Shown here in pieces: positions 1-11,869 of a stretch of DNA of 64,000 nt. This stretch comes from Anaeramoeba flamelloides. Lineage: Eukaryota; Metamonada; Anaeramoebidae. Within the stretch, counting starts at the first letter, position 1. The number at the start of each line of letters is the position of its first letter. A model generated the notes under the pieces. It made no database searches, had not been told where the DNA came from, and saw only the letters and a program-made list of their open reading frames with translations. The stretch lies in contig JANTQA010000023.1 in the NCBI GenBank assembly GCA_027625915.1, forward strand, positions 2,852,001-2,916,000, given 5' to 3'. The position numbers and the translations under genes are program-made.

Positions 1-1712
1 TTTACTCACTTATTCTGAATTCTGTAAAACCTAGGCACTTGACAGCACTCTATGCACGTGACGACGTGATCCCAAAGAAAATGTTCGATATCTTAATAAT
101 TTCCAGATTAGAATGATTTTTACATAAGTTGCAGAATTTTAGTATTTAATTTATTTTTTCCATAACCATATGATTACCTGTGTAGATAATTTTTGAAATA
201 TCAAAATCTCAGACATTTATATTTTTTATTTAATTAATATCAGATATTCAAAAAAGAATTTAGTTTAGAAACCTAAATTCGTTTTTGGTGGTTATTATAT
301 GTTTTAATATTCGTTCAGGATTTGTATCATTAACACAAAACTTATACTATTAATTATTATAATGATTTTATACTCCTTTTTTCACTAAAAAATCCTTTTA
401 TATTTCCCCAATTTAATTGGGTAATTAAACTAATTATACCAATGATTGTTTATCATTAATACATTAATTTTTTTTTAAAAATACATAATGTCTTTTTTAA
501 AAAGTTCATTTGAATTTTAAAACTTTTCGAAAAGTGGCCCTAGAGAAAACAAAACATTAATCAAAAAAAAAAAAGAAAAAAAAAAAAATTGAATAATTTA
601 GAAAAAAATTTTATATTTAAAAATTGATTTTTTTTTTTTTGTTGTTAAAAGATGAATATGGATAAAAGTACATACGTAAAAATATGGAAAGTTGTAAAAA
701 TTTGAGTTATAACAATTTTAGAGAATAATATTAAGATCGATATATTTACCCACAATTTTGGTAATAGTAACGAAATCGTTGGTTTTAATTTTTAAGCTTG
801 AATCGATTTTCAATATAAAATCGTTTGCTTGAATACCAATACTTTGATTGGAAAATGATTTTATTTTAAATATTGAAAGGTTGGGGTTCACCAAACAATT
901 TTTTGATTAAAATTGTTCTGAGTCTATTAAGATAATCAGAGATTATATTTACTATTACCGAAATTTGGATAAATACATAGATCTCTTTATTTATCTCTAA
1001 AATTCTAAAAACTCTATTTTTTACAACATTCATATTTACAATATTGTAATAAAAATAATTCACTTTTTTTCATCAAAACTAGGCTAGGTTACTGAAAAGG
1101 AGCTAATATTTCAATAAATTGAAAAAATAAATTGAATATATTTATTTATATGTTGTTTTATATTCGTTGTAAAAATCAATAATTGAATATTGTTAATAAT
1201 TCGAGTTATTATTTATTCTAATGTGGGGAAATATGTACATAATTTTTACAATTAGATCCAAAATTAGAAAAATTTAAGTTTTTTTTTGAAAAAGAATCAA
1301 AATATGCACTCTTATTAAAAATAAAAGCAAAAATAAAAATATGTTTAAATTTCATACATACTATATGTTCCAAAAAAAAACAGAACAAAATTTCATTCAA
1401 CTTGCCAAAAAAAAGAAGATTTTAATAATCAAGTAACATTTCAAAGTTTTAGTTCTTAAAATCAGCTCAAATTTACCCCTTTTAGAATTAGGAATGTTGA
1501 TGATTTATTTTAATTATATGGAAGAAAGGCGATTTAATTGGAAAGCTGAAGGAAAATTTTGATCTTATGATTTTACACTTAATAGTAAAACAAATCATTA
1601 CGAATATCATTTTCATAACGTTCGACCTTAAAGGCTAAAATACAAAACGATTTTTTTATTTAACCATTTTTTCTCTTTTTGTTTTTTATATTGTTGATTT
1701 AAAAAAAATCAA
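1..1712. other. AT-rich intergenic DNA with a possible decayed coding island
   Basis: Mostly A/T homopolymer DNA. The first 80 bases are unusually G+C-rich (GGCACTTGACAGCAC and a CACGTGACGACGTGATC stretch) and resemble G+C-rich motifs near 18.62 kb and 57.05 kb, so they may be the edge of a dispersed repeat. On the minus strand around 720-960 short open stretches look coding in composition, for example frames reading GIQANDFILKIDSSLKIKTN, but they are broken and I cannot assign them. No intact gene is seen. Confidence 0.4.
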
Positions 1713-2696
1713 ATGGGACAAGAAGAATCAACTTTACACAAGCCAACAAGCAACCCAAAGACTTCAAATTTCCGTGTTGCCATTTTGGGACCACACAAAT
1801 GCGGAAAATCCACGTTATTTTATTCTTTGATTGGTAGCCGAAGCGAAAAATATATTCAAGCACAAAAAACTCAAAGCAGAAAGGGCACTCAGAACACAAC
1901 ACAAGAAGTAATCCGTGAACATGAATTTATTCGTTTCCTGGATCAAAAAAACAATCTTCATATTACGTGTGAGCTTGAGTGTCTTGATCCTGAAGTAATA
2001 AACGAGCTTTCGTATTCTGAATCGCTGCATTCAAACAAAACAAAGGATCCACTTCAACCAATTCTAAAGCATGCAACAGAGGACTCTACAAATTTTTTTC
2101 GCAACTACAACGGTGTAATTATCGTTGTGAACCGCAGCAGCAAAATTTCTCTTGAATTCTTAAGGCGATACACAGCCCTGGTGCCACCCTTTGTTGAGTT
2201 GCTAATTGTAATTAACTTTTTGGATGAAAAGCAAATTATCTTATCAAGAAATCGTATCAAAACATTTGTTTCATATTTGCCAAAGCAGTTACAGCAAAAA
2301 ACCTCGACAGCGTTTTGCTCATTTAAGAAAAAGATCGGATTGGAAGCTATCTATGATTGGTTTGTGTTGCCACTCTTCAATTCACAAATACGCCAATTGA
2401 TCCGAATCAACAAAGAAAATGAAAAAGAGAAAGAATATGCAAGATTGGATTTTGATAGCCTCACTAGCCAAGAAAATTATGAGCAATACCTCGAGAATTA
2501 TGAAAAAAAAAGACAATTTTTACAAGAGAAAAGAAAGCTCTTAAAACAACAGGAAAAGGAAAAACATAAAAGAAAAGTGAAAAATCAATTACAATATGGA
2601 AATAATTATACATTATCAAATAAAGAATCTTATTCAAAGGGTAAAAGAAATGAAATTAGATTTAAAACCTCATTCAAAAATAACCAAAAAAAATAA
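1713..2696 (+). CDS. Divergent P-loop GTPase-like protein with predicted N-myristoylation
   Basis: Single-exon gene of 327 codons. Residues 2-6 (G-Q-E-E-S after Met1) fit the N-myristoylation pattern, suggesting membrane attachment. A Walker A/G1 motif GPHKCGKS lies at residues 26-33 after a hydrophobic strand (RVAIL). A second hydrophobic strand (GVIIVVN, 134-140) and a third (LLIVINFLDEKQ, 163-174) occupy the places of the core strands of Ras/G-alpha GTPases. NFLD at 168-171 sits at the G4 (NKxD) position but lacks the lysine, and SFKKKIGLEAIYDW (203-216) resembles the G5 region. No DxxG (G3) is visible. From about residue 233 the chain becomes a K/E-rich probable coiled coil and basic tail. 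The stop codon overlaps AATAAA. It may be a degenerate or regulatory GTPase rather than a catalytic one. The start is chosen because the MG myristoylation start is the first ATG. Partners are unknown. Confidence 0.8.
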   Translation: MGQEESTLHKPTSNPKTSNFRVAILGPHKCGKSTLFYSLIGSRSEKYIQAQKTQSRKGTQNTTQEVIREHEFIRFLDQKNNLHITCELECLDPEVINELSYSESLHSNKTKDPLQPILKHATEDSTNFFRNYNGVIIVVNRSSKISLEFLRRYTALVPPFVELLIVINFLDEKQIILSRNRIKTFVSYLPKQLQQKTSTAFCSFKKKIGLEAIYDWFVLPLFNSQIRQLIRINKENEKEKEYARLDFDSLTSQENYEQYLENYEKKRQFLQEKRKLLKQQEKEKHKRKVKNQLQYGNNYTLSNKESYSKGKRNEIRFKTSFKNNQKK

Positions 2697-3593
2697 AGTA
2701 AATTTTAATTATTTGGTAACATTTTGAATTTTTTTAATAAAGATATTTCCAAAAAAGTAGGTACATTTTTTTTTATATTTCATAAAAAACCATCTTTGTT
2801 AGTGGAGGTATTCGTTATTTGACAATACCAAATTAAATTTAATATTAATACCGATTGAATCAATGGCAAAGGTATTTATTTCAAATTATTTTTGTTGGAT
2901 TGAAGATTTCCAAAAAATGAGAAAAAAAAAAAGCACTTTTTTTGATTAAAACAAGGTAATACCAATTTCAATAAAAAAACTGGAAATATGAAAAGGGTAC
3001 AAATGATTTTTTAAACTTTCAAAATCCATTTATATGTTTTTTATTCTAATTGAAAATTTTTTGAGATTAAAAAAGTTATGAAAACGGTTTTTTTAGAATC
3101 AAAAATAAAATAATAACCACCAATTTTTCACTCCTGAAAAATATCAGATAAAATTGATGATCAGAAATTTTAATATCTTTTATTTATGTAATACAATACT
3201 AAAAAAACAATGTGAATTATTATAAAGAATCGGTAAGTTGTAGTTAATGATTTTGGATATTTAAATACTTTTTTGAAGATATTTTTTAATAAATATATTT
3301 TAAAATAAATTTGCCATACTTTTTTGGAATTAGCCAGTCTTTGTTCAAAATATTTAGATCTTGTGATAAAACAAAGTATTTTATTGATCTAGAAAATTTT
3401 TGAAATTAAAGGAAACAATCAAATACTCCTTCGATCTTTGTGGGTAAAAAAAAAATCATTAAATAAAGTGCCTGTTATTTCTACTTTATTCCCCTTTTTT
3501 CTTTCTTGAGTTTCCTTTGATATTTATTTTCTTACTTTTCTTGTCTTTTTTTTTTTTAAATAAAGTTTTTTATTTCTTTTTTTCAAGAAATGT
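2697..3593. other. AT-rich intergenic DNA
   Basis: A/T tracts only. I see no gene, RNA or structured repeat until the MITE at 3594. Confidence 0.4.
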
Positions 3594-4042
3594 TACAGTC
3601 TTTCCAAGTCTACCATAAAATTTTAAATTAAACACATTTGAGTTTTCTAGTCTTATTTTCCATTTTCAAAATATTCGGAAATCAGAGTTATAATTCGAAA
3701 AAAAATTTTAATAAATGAGACATTATTCAAATTTCTGGAAAATCAAAAAAAAATTAGAAGATTCTTGAAGCACTTTAAAATATTCTTCAAAAAAGCTAAA
3801 TTTTTAAAGATCAGAAAATATTGATATTTTTTTTGAGCTTTTTTGGACCGATAATTTTGAATGTTTCCATGAGTCTTCAATTGTGTTTTTTTGATTTTCC
3901 AGAAATTTGAATAATGTCTCATTTATTAAAATTTTTTTTCGAATTATAACTCTGATTTCCGAATATTTTGAAAATGGAAAATAAGACTAGAAAAATCAAT
4001 TATATTTTATGTAGATTTTATGGTAGCCTTGGAATGGCTGTA
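3594..4042. mobile_element. Palindromic TA-flanked MITE, family C
   Basis: A 449-bp hairpin element flanked by TA on both sides, as for Tc1/mariner-type insertion. The ends read CAGTCTTTCCAAGTCTACC and, inverted, CAGCCATTCCAAGGCTACC. The inner arms 3647-3751 and 3886-3990 are perfect 105-base inverted copies, with a loop of about 135 bases. There is no coding capacity, so it would depend on a transposase supplied elsewhere. The perfect inner arms beside diverged outer tips suggest either recent activity or arm-to-arm correction. Confidence 0.85.
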
Positions 4043-6306
4043 TCTTATGATTTTGAATCAAACTTATATTATCAATAGAGGAAATAAATTTAATTAAATT
4101 TAGGGTTTTAATATAAAAGATTTATTTTTGTTGAGATCGCATCTCTTTGTTTATAATAATTATTTATTTGTTTGTTTTTAATATCCTCAATTTGACTTAA
4201 GAATATAATGTATTTTTAGGAAATTAAACATATTTGTAATTCAACATGGATAAAAGTCCTTTCTATTCATAATTAACTTGATAGTAAATATACCTACCTT
4301 AAAATTGATAGTTCAATTCTAATCCTTCCTCTCTATAATAATAATTAAAAAGAATCCACAAAATAAAAGGGAAAGATAAATTTCAACTTATTTCTTTGTT
4401 AAATTTATTCGTTGATAAAAAAAAATAAAAAGGTTGTAAAAATTATGAATCTCTGTATTCTCCAAATACCATTCGAATTATGATGTTTGAAAATCTTGTG
4501 TTTTTTTTTGAATCTCTCAGTCCTAAAAACAAGTAGTTAACTTTCTGGTGACCATTTTAGGAATTTTTTGCTTGTGTTTTCGCTGATTTCATTAAAAGAT
4601 TTATTCAAAATTGAAATTTTGAAAATCTAGAAATCATAAAAACCTTTTGATCCAATAAATTATTTTAGAAAAGTTTTAAATATGTATTGTGTTTATAAAA
4701 TTAACAGGATTTAGTAAAATTTTCTCTGGGTATCTACAAACTTTCACAAAAAAGTCACAAACACACCCCAGAGGTTTTTTTCTTTTTTTGAATCTTAGTA
4801 ATAATTTTAAAGGTTGCTCTTTAATTTTCTTTAAAAGGGGTGGTGTTCTTTTAACATTTTTATAAATATAGAATATTCACATCACTTTTTATGATGAGAA
4901 CTTCTTTTTTTGTTTCAATCGAAAAATGAACAAAATAATTTTAATTGTAGAATTTATTTGGAATAGTGATTAAATTAGAAATGATCCTATTTTCAGAATA
5001 TTTTTTCTATGGCAATATTGAAACAAATAAATCATTTTTATGTTTAATAAATTATATTCTTTCAATTATTTTAAAAAAATTAAGTATTTTCAGAAAAAAG
5101 AAAAAGAAAATGTACAAACTAAACAAATTTTTCCAAAATTAGTAATCAATATATCATCAAGTAAATGATAGAAAATCATTCAAATATAATTGAACAAAAT
5201 TAAATAAAATAAAAAATTTTTTGACTATCGTGATCAAAATAATGCGTGCCTAATGACAATAATTAGTATTTCAAAATATAATCCGTGCTTTTTTTTCTTC
5301 TTGTTCCAATGTAACATCCAATTTACAACACAATAGTATCATTAAGTTCAAATCAATTTTGATCATAAAGTCCCTGATATTTTCATTAAAATTTAAATTA
5401 TGTATGCTAATAGTTGAAAATTTTTCATAATATTCTCAATTTTTTTGAGATTTTTTGTTTTTTTGATTGATTTTTTGATATTGATAAAAATTATCTCAAA
5501 AAATTTACTCTATTTTTTGAGATAAATTTTGCAATTTGATCCTCTATTTTGAGAATTTCTTTTTAAATAATAGCACTTTAAGAAACCATTACCATATTAA
5601 ATTAGGTTTATTGTTGGTTTCTTTCATAGGATGATGTATAGGTCTTCTTGAACAAAACAACACGCTTTTTCTTTGGAAACATGGATTGAACTTTTTCTTC
5701 ACACTTTATTTTGACTACAGTGTCAACCAATATCATAGAAATGTAGTTTTTTCAATTTATTTTCAGAGACTTTTTTAAAAACAATATTAGACCCCAAATC
5801 ATAGGCTGTATTTAAATGAAATTATTTTTGTTTAAGGATTTGTGTTGGGAAGCCTATGGATCAAATAAATCCCTTAAAAATTATTTTTGAAGGAATGATT
5901 CTTCTTCTCTTTGGTTGGAGAGAGACAAAAAAAAATAGACATTTGGATCAATTACATGTTTTTTTGAACAAAAAAAATGAGTTAATATGAATGATGTTGA
6001 ATGATTCTGTATTTAGTGTTTGGTTTTCAAATTGGGTTTCGAAATTAATGAAGAGGTAAAGGAAATCGAATGAACAAAAAAAGAAAAAAAAGATTGAAAA
6101 AGCAAAAGGAAAAAATTAATAAAAAACAAAAAAGAAAAAAAAGAAAACAAAAAAGATCATTTTCATAATTTATTGTTTCTTCTATTATTTTTTTAATTGT
6201 TGTGTATTGTTCAATTCTTATTGTTTTTTTTTTCTTTTTTTTTTTTTCATCATTTGGAAATCAAAAAAAAAAAAAAAAAGAATTAAAAAAAATTCTAAAA
6301 ATTTCC
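4043..6306. other. AT-rich intergenic DNA with one dispersed repeat
   Basis: No gene recognised. It contains one copy of a degenerate repeat (5260-5760, listed separately). The 6060-6300 part is almost pure A/T and forms the 3' flank of the eL6 gene. Confidence 0.4.
5260..5760. repeat. Degenerate dispersed repeat R4, copy 1
   Basis: It shares scattered blocks with 15555-15970, including GAGATAAATTTTGCAATTTG, ATCCT..ATTTT.AGAATTT, ACCATATTA and a later ACAGTGTCAA/GTGTCAAG block, in the same order and orientation. The copies are old. No ORF or clear termini are visible, so the class is unknown. Confidence 0.5.
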
Positions 6307-7111
6307 TTAAAATTTCATTTTATGAGGTAATTGTCCCTTTTGGAGTTGGAACCTTGCTGTTAAATATTCCTTGAGATATTGGACTTTTTTAATTGCTTCA
6401 TTAACTGGTTTGTCGACTTGGTTTTGGAGTTTTGTTTGTGTTTCATTAAGACCAACTTTTTTAAGATCTTGTTTTTTTGTAAAGAATTTTTCTTCTGTCT
6501 TTTCCCAGTTGTTAATTGGTTTTTGAGGTGTAAAGAATTTATCGTTGATTTCTTCTGGTACAACAAGTTCCCCAAGATCTACCTTTGTTTTTGTTGCAAT
6601 GACATATTTTCTTTTGATTCTGGTCATTGGAACACCATTAATTTGGTAGGGTCCTTTTGTGTTGAATATATTTATGAAATAGTTTGGTTTTTTGTGTTTA
6701 GTTTTTGTTTTTGTTGATTTTTTGTTTTTTCGTGTTTAGTTTTTGTACTTTGTGTTTGTTTTTTTGTTTTGTAAAGAAAAAAAAAGTAAACAACAAGAAA
6801 AGAAAAAAAAAAAAAAAAAAAAAAAAAAACAGCAAGATTCGAGAAATAGGAGAAAGTTTACCAGTGACAAGAAGTAATCCAGAAGAAAGTTGTTTTAGGA
6901 AAACAACTCGTTTTCCCTTGAATTTTCCAATTAATAAGATAAGAACAGTTCCTAAAAGTATTTTTTTGATTAGTAATTTTTTGGATTGAGATGAGATTAA
7001 AAAACAAAAGAGAAAGACAAGGGATTGTTTAAGTTACAAGAAATTCAAGACTTTGATATTTTTAAATAAGAATTTTAAGATTCGTTTACCTTTTTCAATT
7101 TTAGATGACAT
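6307..7111 (-). CDS. RPL6: Large-subunit ribosomal protein eL6, three exons
   Basis: Cytosolic 60S ribosomal protein eL6 (L6). Exons on the minus strand are 7111-7090 (22 nt), 6951-6862 (90 nt) and 6653-6307 (347 nt); both introns are phase 1, 138 and 208 nt, with GTAAAC donors and TTTTAG or CAAAAG acceptors. The spliced product is 152 aa. Exon 2 encodes [20 protein letters not shown] followed by [10 protein letters not shown], and exon 3 continues [20 protein letters not shown] then [14 protein letters not shown] and ends GQLPHKMKF. These match the eL6 signature known from yeast and human (GTVLILL.GR.RGKRVV.LK, LLVSGP..VNGVPLRR, YVIATSTKV, ending PH..KF). Only MSSKIEK precedes the conserved GTVLI block, so the N-terminal extension of the yeast protein (about 40 residues) is absent. 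The second intron contains a run of about 29 As. Confidence 0.95.
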
Positions 7112-8364
7112 GTTTGAAAGAATAAAAAAAAATGAAAACAATTCAAACAGAATATAATTGAATTGCCATCGAATTAGAAATGTTTTTGGAAACAAAAGGT
7201 TTGCAAATTAGTTGGAGTTTGGATGGAATCAAAGAATTCATCTTTATTATTTTAAGGTACTCTTTACAAGAAAAACATATTATGACAATAATTAATAATG
7301 TTATTTGAATTTAAAATAGGAAAAAATTTTTACCTTGTTTTCATTTTGATATTCTTTACTAATAAAACCCAAAGAAAGATATTGAACTTTTTTCATTCTA
7401 TTAATTTATTTGATTCTTTTTTGATATGCGTTGTGTTAACTCTGAATCCTAAAAGTAAGGGATCTTGTTTTCTTGGAATAATATTAATCAATCTGAAATT
7501 TTTGCTTATTGACAATTCTAATCACAGTATAAAATTAAAATAATTATATTTCAATAAAAAAGCTAAAATTATTAATTCCCTTAATTTTCAATGAGGTACT
7601 TTGGTGATTGATTTTACGGAGCCAGTGAACTAAAAAAAATCTGATAGTAAATATTATGGCAAATTCAAAAAAATTTTACTCCATCTTGAATGAAAAAATC
7701 AAGAAAAATGTATTTACTATCATCCCTGAATTACTTTAAATATTATTTATCTAGACAAATTATTGTATTGAAAAAGTTTGATCCATTTTTCTCATTTTTT
7801 GAAAAAGTTCAAAATTTGCCATATTTTGAAATTATTTAAAAAAAAATATTCTCTCAAAGGAAGAAAACTTATAATTAGTCTACAAAATGTACAAAAATAT
7901 ATTTTACAAATATAATCAGAGAGTTTTAATCAAACAGAATAAAAAACACATACTAATTTCGAAAAAAAAATTACAAAATACTTGATTGAAAGTTAAATGT
8001 AAATAAAATAAAAAATCATTTATTCAATGTAGATTTCAAATCAATTGTTATTATTTCATTGAAAAAAAAATACAAGGGAAAATTTATCTAACTATAAGAT
8101 TAAAAAATCACTTATGACACTTTTTAGAGTCTATAAAGCCATGTCTATTATATTTTAAAAATACTTTTTAATTTGGTATTTTATAATTAATTATTAACAA
8201 CCGAATCTTAATTATTTGAGTGAGTTATTTATAACCTAGATATAAAAATTATCGATTGGTTTTTCTTTTTTTTTACAATTCTTTTAAAGAGTTTAAAACG
8301 AGAAAAAAAAATTCAAATTTATATATTAACACAAATAAATAATAATAAATTTTCTCAAATAACC
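7112..8364. other. AT-rich intergenic DNA upstream of eL6
   Basis: The 7140-7545 part is slightly less AT-rich and holds short plus-strand frames (for example from an ATG near 7180) that I cannot assign. The eL6 promoter should lie just above 7111, but I see no recognisable core element. The rest is A/T tracts. Confidence 0.35.
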
Positions 8365-8908
8365 GGCAGCTTTTTCAAAATGCGAATAAAAGCGAAACGA
8401 AAATTTGCGAATAGGGTAATTATTTTTTTTTGTGATTGATTGGTGACCATCTAAGATTGAAAATACATGTTTATATCATCACCTAACAACATTATATACT
8501 TTAAATTTTTACAAAGCTGATCGATCATGAAAAAAAACCATACCCGTTTTAGACCTTTTTAGGCATTTTTTGCTATTTTTTTGTTAAAAATAAATTGCGA
8601 AAATATGCGATTGTGTTAACATGCTGTTAACCTGTTTGGGATGTTAACATTATGTTAACAATAAACAGTAAATGTTGACATGATGTTGACATAATGAAAA
8701 ATGATCAACTTTCATTTTTTGTTTGTTGAAATATTGTTGACATGATGTAGATGTTAACAATATGTCAACTTTTTATGATGTAAATGTTAACAGTATGTAA
8801 ACATTATATGATGAAAGTTAATACTCCAGGAATATTGCTACTATCAACTCTAACCTACCCTACCATACATACCCACACATACACTACCCTAACCTACCCT
8901 ACATACAC

Positions 8909-8942
<34 letters not shown>

Positions 8943-9563
8943 ATGTATACCTTCACCCACCCAACCCAACCCAACCCAACCTACCTACCCTACCCTACCT
9001 ACCCTAACCTACCCCAACATACCCTAACCTAATTCTGCGGTATTTTGTTTGAATATTTTGAAATTAAAAATGTCAACATTTTCGTTTTAACATGTTAACA
9101 TGGTCAATGTAAACATTAAATTTCAAAATATGTTAACATTGAAAAAATTTCAACATCATTAATCTGAAAATGTTGACATGTTTTCAATGTCAACATCAAA
9201 AAAATGAAATGTTAATATTAAAAATTTCAACCATTGGCAAAATTTTCGCAGAATTTCAACACAAATGTCAACTCAAATGTCAACATAATGTAAAAAGTTC
9301 GCTTTTTTTCGCAAAATTCAAAACACTTTTCGCAAATTAGCACATTTTTTTTTTTTGGATTTTTGGGCAAAATGGCCAAAAATGGGTAATGTTTTTTTTC
9401 ATGATCGATCAGCTTTGTAAAAATTTAAAGTATATAATGTTGTTAGGTGATGATATAAACATGTATTTTCAATCTTAGAACGTAACCACTCAACCACGAA
9501 AAAAAATAATTGCACTATTCGCAAATTTTCGCTTCGCTTTCATTTGCTGGTTTCATATATTCC
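8365..9563. mobile_element. Non-autonomous Mutator-like element with long inverted ends and 9-bp TSD
   Basis: A 1.2-kb element flanked by the 9-bp direct repeat CAAATAACC at 8356-8364 and 9564-9572. Its inverted ends are about 190 bases long. They contain a perfect 88-base inverted block (8451-8538 against 9391-9478), and the outer part (AAAGCGAA.CGAAAATTTGC) is also inverted but less exact. Long TIRs with a 9-bp target duplication are typical of Mutator-like elements; that is inference, because no transposase is present. Inside each TIR lie clusters of TGTTAACAT and TGTTGACAT motifs, and the centre is a C-rich telomere-like tract split by a TA microsatellite. Confidence 0.8.
8826..9022 (+). 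repeat. Telomere-like C-rich tract split by a TA repeat
   Basis: Runs of CTACCCTA, CCCTAACCTACC, CCCAACCCAACC and similar units on the plus strand, interrupted by about 15 TA units near 8911-8940. This is by far the most C-rich stretch in the window. It lies in the core of the long-TIR element, so it is not a chromosome end. Confidence 0.85.
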
Positions 9564-9572
9564 CAAATAACC

Positions 9573-11283
9573 TTTTTTTGATAATACCAATTCCTTTTTT
9601 ATACTCTATATTTAATTGAATTATATTATTGTATAACCCTACAATTTTAAGAAATTTATAAAATATTTATAAGTAAAAAAAAAATAATCATTTTTTACCA
9701 GTAAATAAGGATTCAAGATTTGTTTTATTTTTTCCCTGCATTTTTAAAATATGATTAAAATTCAAATGTTATTTGTCAATGAAAATCATTGAAAATTACT
9801 TAAAATTTGAATTTTATAAAAATAAAACTATTTTGAAGATTTTTCTGTTTAATGTCCAAATCCAAGAATAAAAAAAAATAGAATCAGGATCTTTTTACAG
9901 AAACAATGGTTAAATTATAATTAAATTAACTCTTTGAAATTTGATATTTTTTAATGGGTTTAATTGAAATTTTGTGGAAAATTAGTACATAACTGGTTTT
10001 GAAAAAATAATAAAAAATAAAGTTTATAATCACTTAAGGGGAAAAAATGAAAAATACCAATTTTTCGTTGATACTTGATATTAAGGTAAATAATAATTTT
10101 GTTCCCATCATAATTTGTAAATTATTTATAAAAGAATATTGAAAGATCTTTAGTTATAATTTTACTAATTATTTTCTTTCAAAATAAAAATTTATCAAAT
10201 TTTCTATACAATATCTAAAAATAATAGTTTTTTTTTTTTTTTGATTTACTTCCGATTTAACTTGAAATGTCTATCTTATCTTTATAATTCTGAAAATTTT
10301 TGTATTTTTAGGTTTTAAATTGATTGACATCTAATTTCTTATACCTTGAATATTTTATTTATAAATATTTTTTGTGAATATGTTTTTTAAATCTGAATTT
10401 GGGAAGCAAATTAATATAAGATTATAAATAATTAACAATGAATATAACTTTAATTATTAATATTACATTTACTCACAATATGTAACATTATTGTTATTTT
10501 TTTCTTATTTTTAAGAAAAAAAATTAACGTTTAAAGTTACTCAATATTTAAACATTAAAATCTTTTGTTGTTATCAAATACTCTAAAAAAAATAAAATAA
10601 AGATCAACATACCAACAATATTTTTAAACTTTTTAAAAAATATCAAACTTTTTTTTTTTGAGTATTAGATGAATATTAACAATCATTTATAATTTTTTTT
10701 TTGCCAAATTCTTATTTGAAAAATTTAATTTGAATAAAATTTTTTTAAATTTTTTTTTTATAAAAAAAAATATTTTTTTAAATTGGACTTTAAACATCAA
10801 TTGTCAATGAATTAAAAGTTTAAACATATATTTATGAAAAAAATAATCATTAGTAGTAAAAAAAGAAGAACCCCGAACCCTTCTTGAACTAATAAAAAAA
10901 TCAAAAACACAATCGACCAGAAAAATTAATAGAAAAAATAATATTATAACTACACATTTCCAAATCAGTAAGAGGGGGGGGTAAATAATAAGAAAAATAG
11001 ATACAAATAACATGTTGGTATATTTAGGAACAATAAGGAAAATCTTCAAAACAAGTATAATTTTCTAGAGAGAAAAAAGACAAACACAAAACAGAAATTT
11101 AAAAAAAAAATCAGAAAAGGAAATGGTTTTCAAATTAAATATGGTGTTTGATTTGATTAAGATAAATATTTACACTCGATTAATTATTATTAAAATTTTA
11201 AAGTCAGTTATTATAATTTTAAAGTCTAAAAACTATTTATTAATATGTAATAAAAATCAAAAGAAAAAAATCCCTTTTCAATT
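9573..11283. other. AT-rich intergenic DNA
   Basis: No gene recognised. A run of nine Gs near 10974-10982 is striking in this base composition. Otherwise A/T tracts only. Confidence 0.4.
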
Positions 11284-11622
11284 TACAGTCCTGTGCCATT
11301 TTAAGGCACAGGAAAAATCAAAATATAAGGCACAAAATTTAGTTCAATTTAAGGCACAAATTTTTGGTTTGAGGCACTTTCCCAATTTCAAGATATAATT
11401 TCACCGAATGGTTACAGAGTTAGTTTGAGTGTTTTCTTCAATATATATATATATCTATATATAAATATATCTATATATAGAATATTACATTATGAGTAAT
11501 CTTGGAAATTTACATAGCAAAATTGTGACTTATTTTGACCACTTTAATTTTGTGCCTTAATGGGATTTTTTTGTGCCTTATATGTTGATTTTTCATGTGC
11601 CTTAAAAGAGCACAGGACTGTA
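11284..11622. mobile_element. TA-flanked MITE, family A variant (CAGTCCTGTGC ends)
   Basis: A 339-bp element with inverted ends CAGTCCTGTGC(C)ATTTTAAGG and CAGTCCTGTGCTCTTTTAAG, flanked by TA. Inside, the subterminal motif TTAAGGCAC and its inverse GTGCCTTAA recur, linking it to the CAGTCAGT family. The centre holds an ATATATCTATATATA tract. No coding capacity. Confidence 0.8.
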
Positions 11623-11668
11623 TTTTTTTTATTTTTTTATGATTTTTTCCTATTTTAGAATCTTTTTA

Positions 11669-11869
11669 TACACTCGGTTTCACTTTTAATGCACAAACTG
11701 TAACGAAATTTAAGGCATAATAAAAAATATCAAATTAAGGCACAAAATTCAGATTCTAGTAAAATAAATTGTAAAAAAAAAAAATTACAAATTTTGTGCC
11801 TTAATTTGAGATTTCTTTGTGCCTTAAATTTCGTGGAAAGTTAGTGCCTTAAAAGTGGAACTGACTGTA
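11669..11869. mobile_element. TA-flanked MITE, family A (CAGTCAGT ends)
   Basis: A 200-bp near-complete palindrome. The right end CTGACTG-TA is intact, while the left end is mutated (CACTCGGTTTCACTTTTAA). TTAAGGCACAAAATTC and its inverse lie in the arms. It sits only 46 bases from the preceding element of the same superfamily. Confidence 0.8.

Noticed and set aside
6705-6989. 94-codon plus-strand frame
   Set aside because: Antisense to eL6 intron 2 and exon 2; the poly-lysine part is just the intron A-run.
8826-9022. Chromosome end (true telomere)
   Set aside because: The tract lies in the middle of the window, is degenerate, and is enclosed by the inverted ends of a transposable element.
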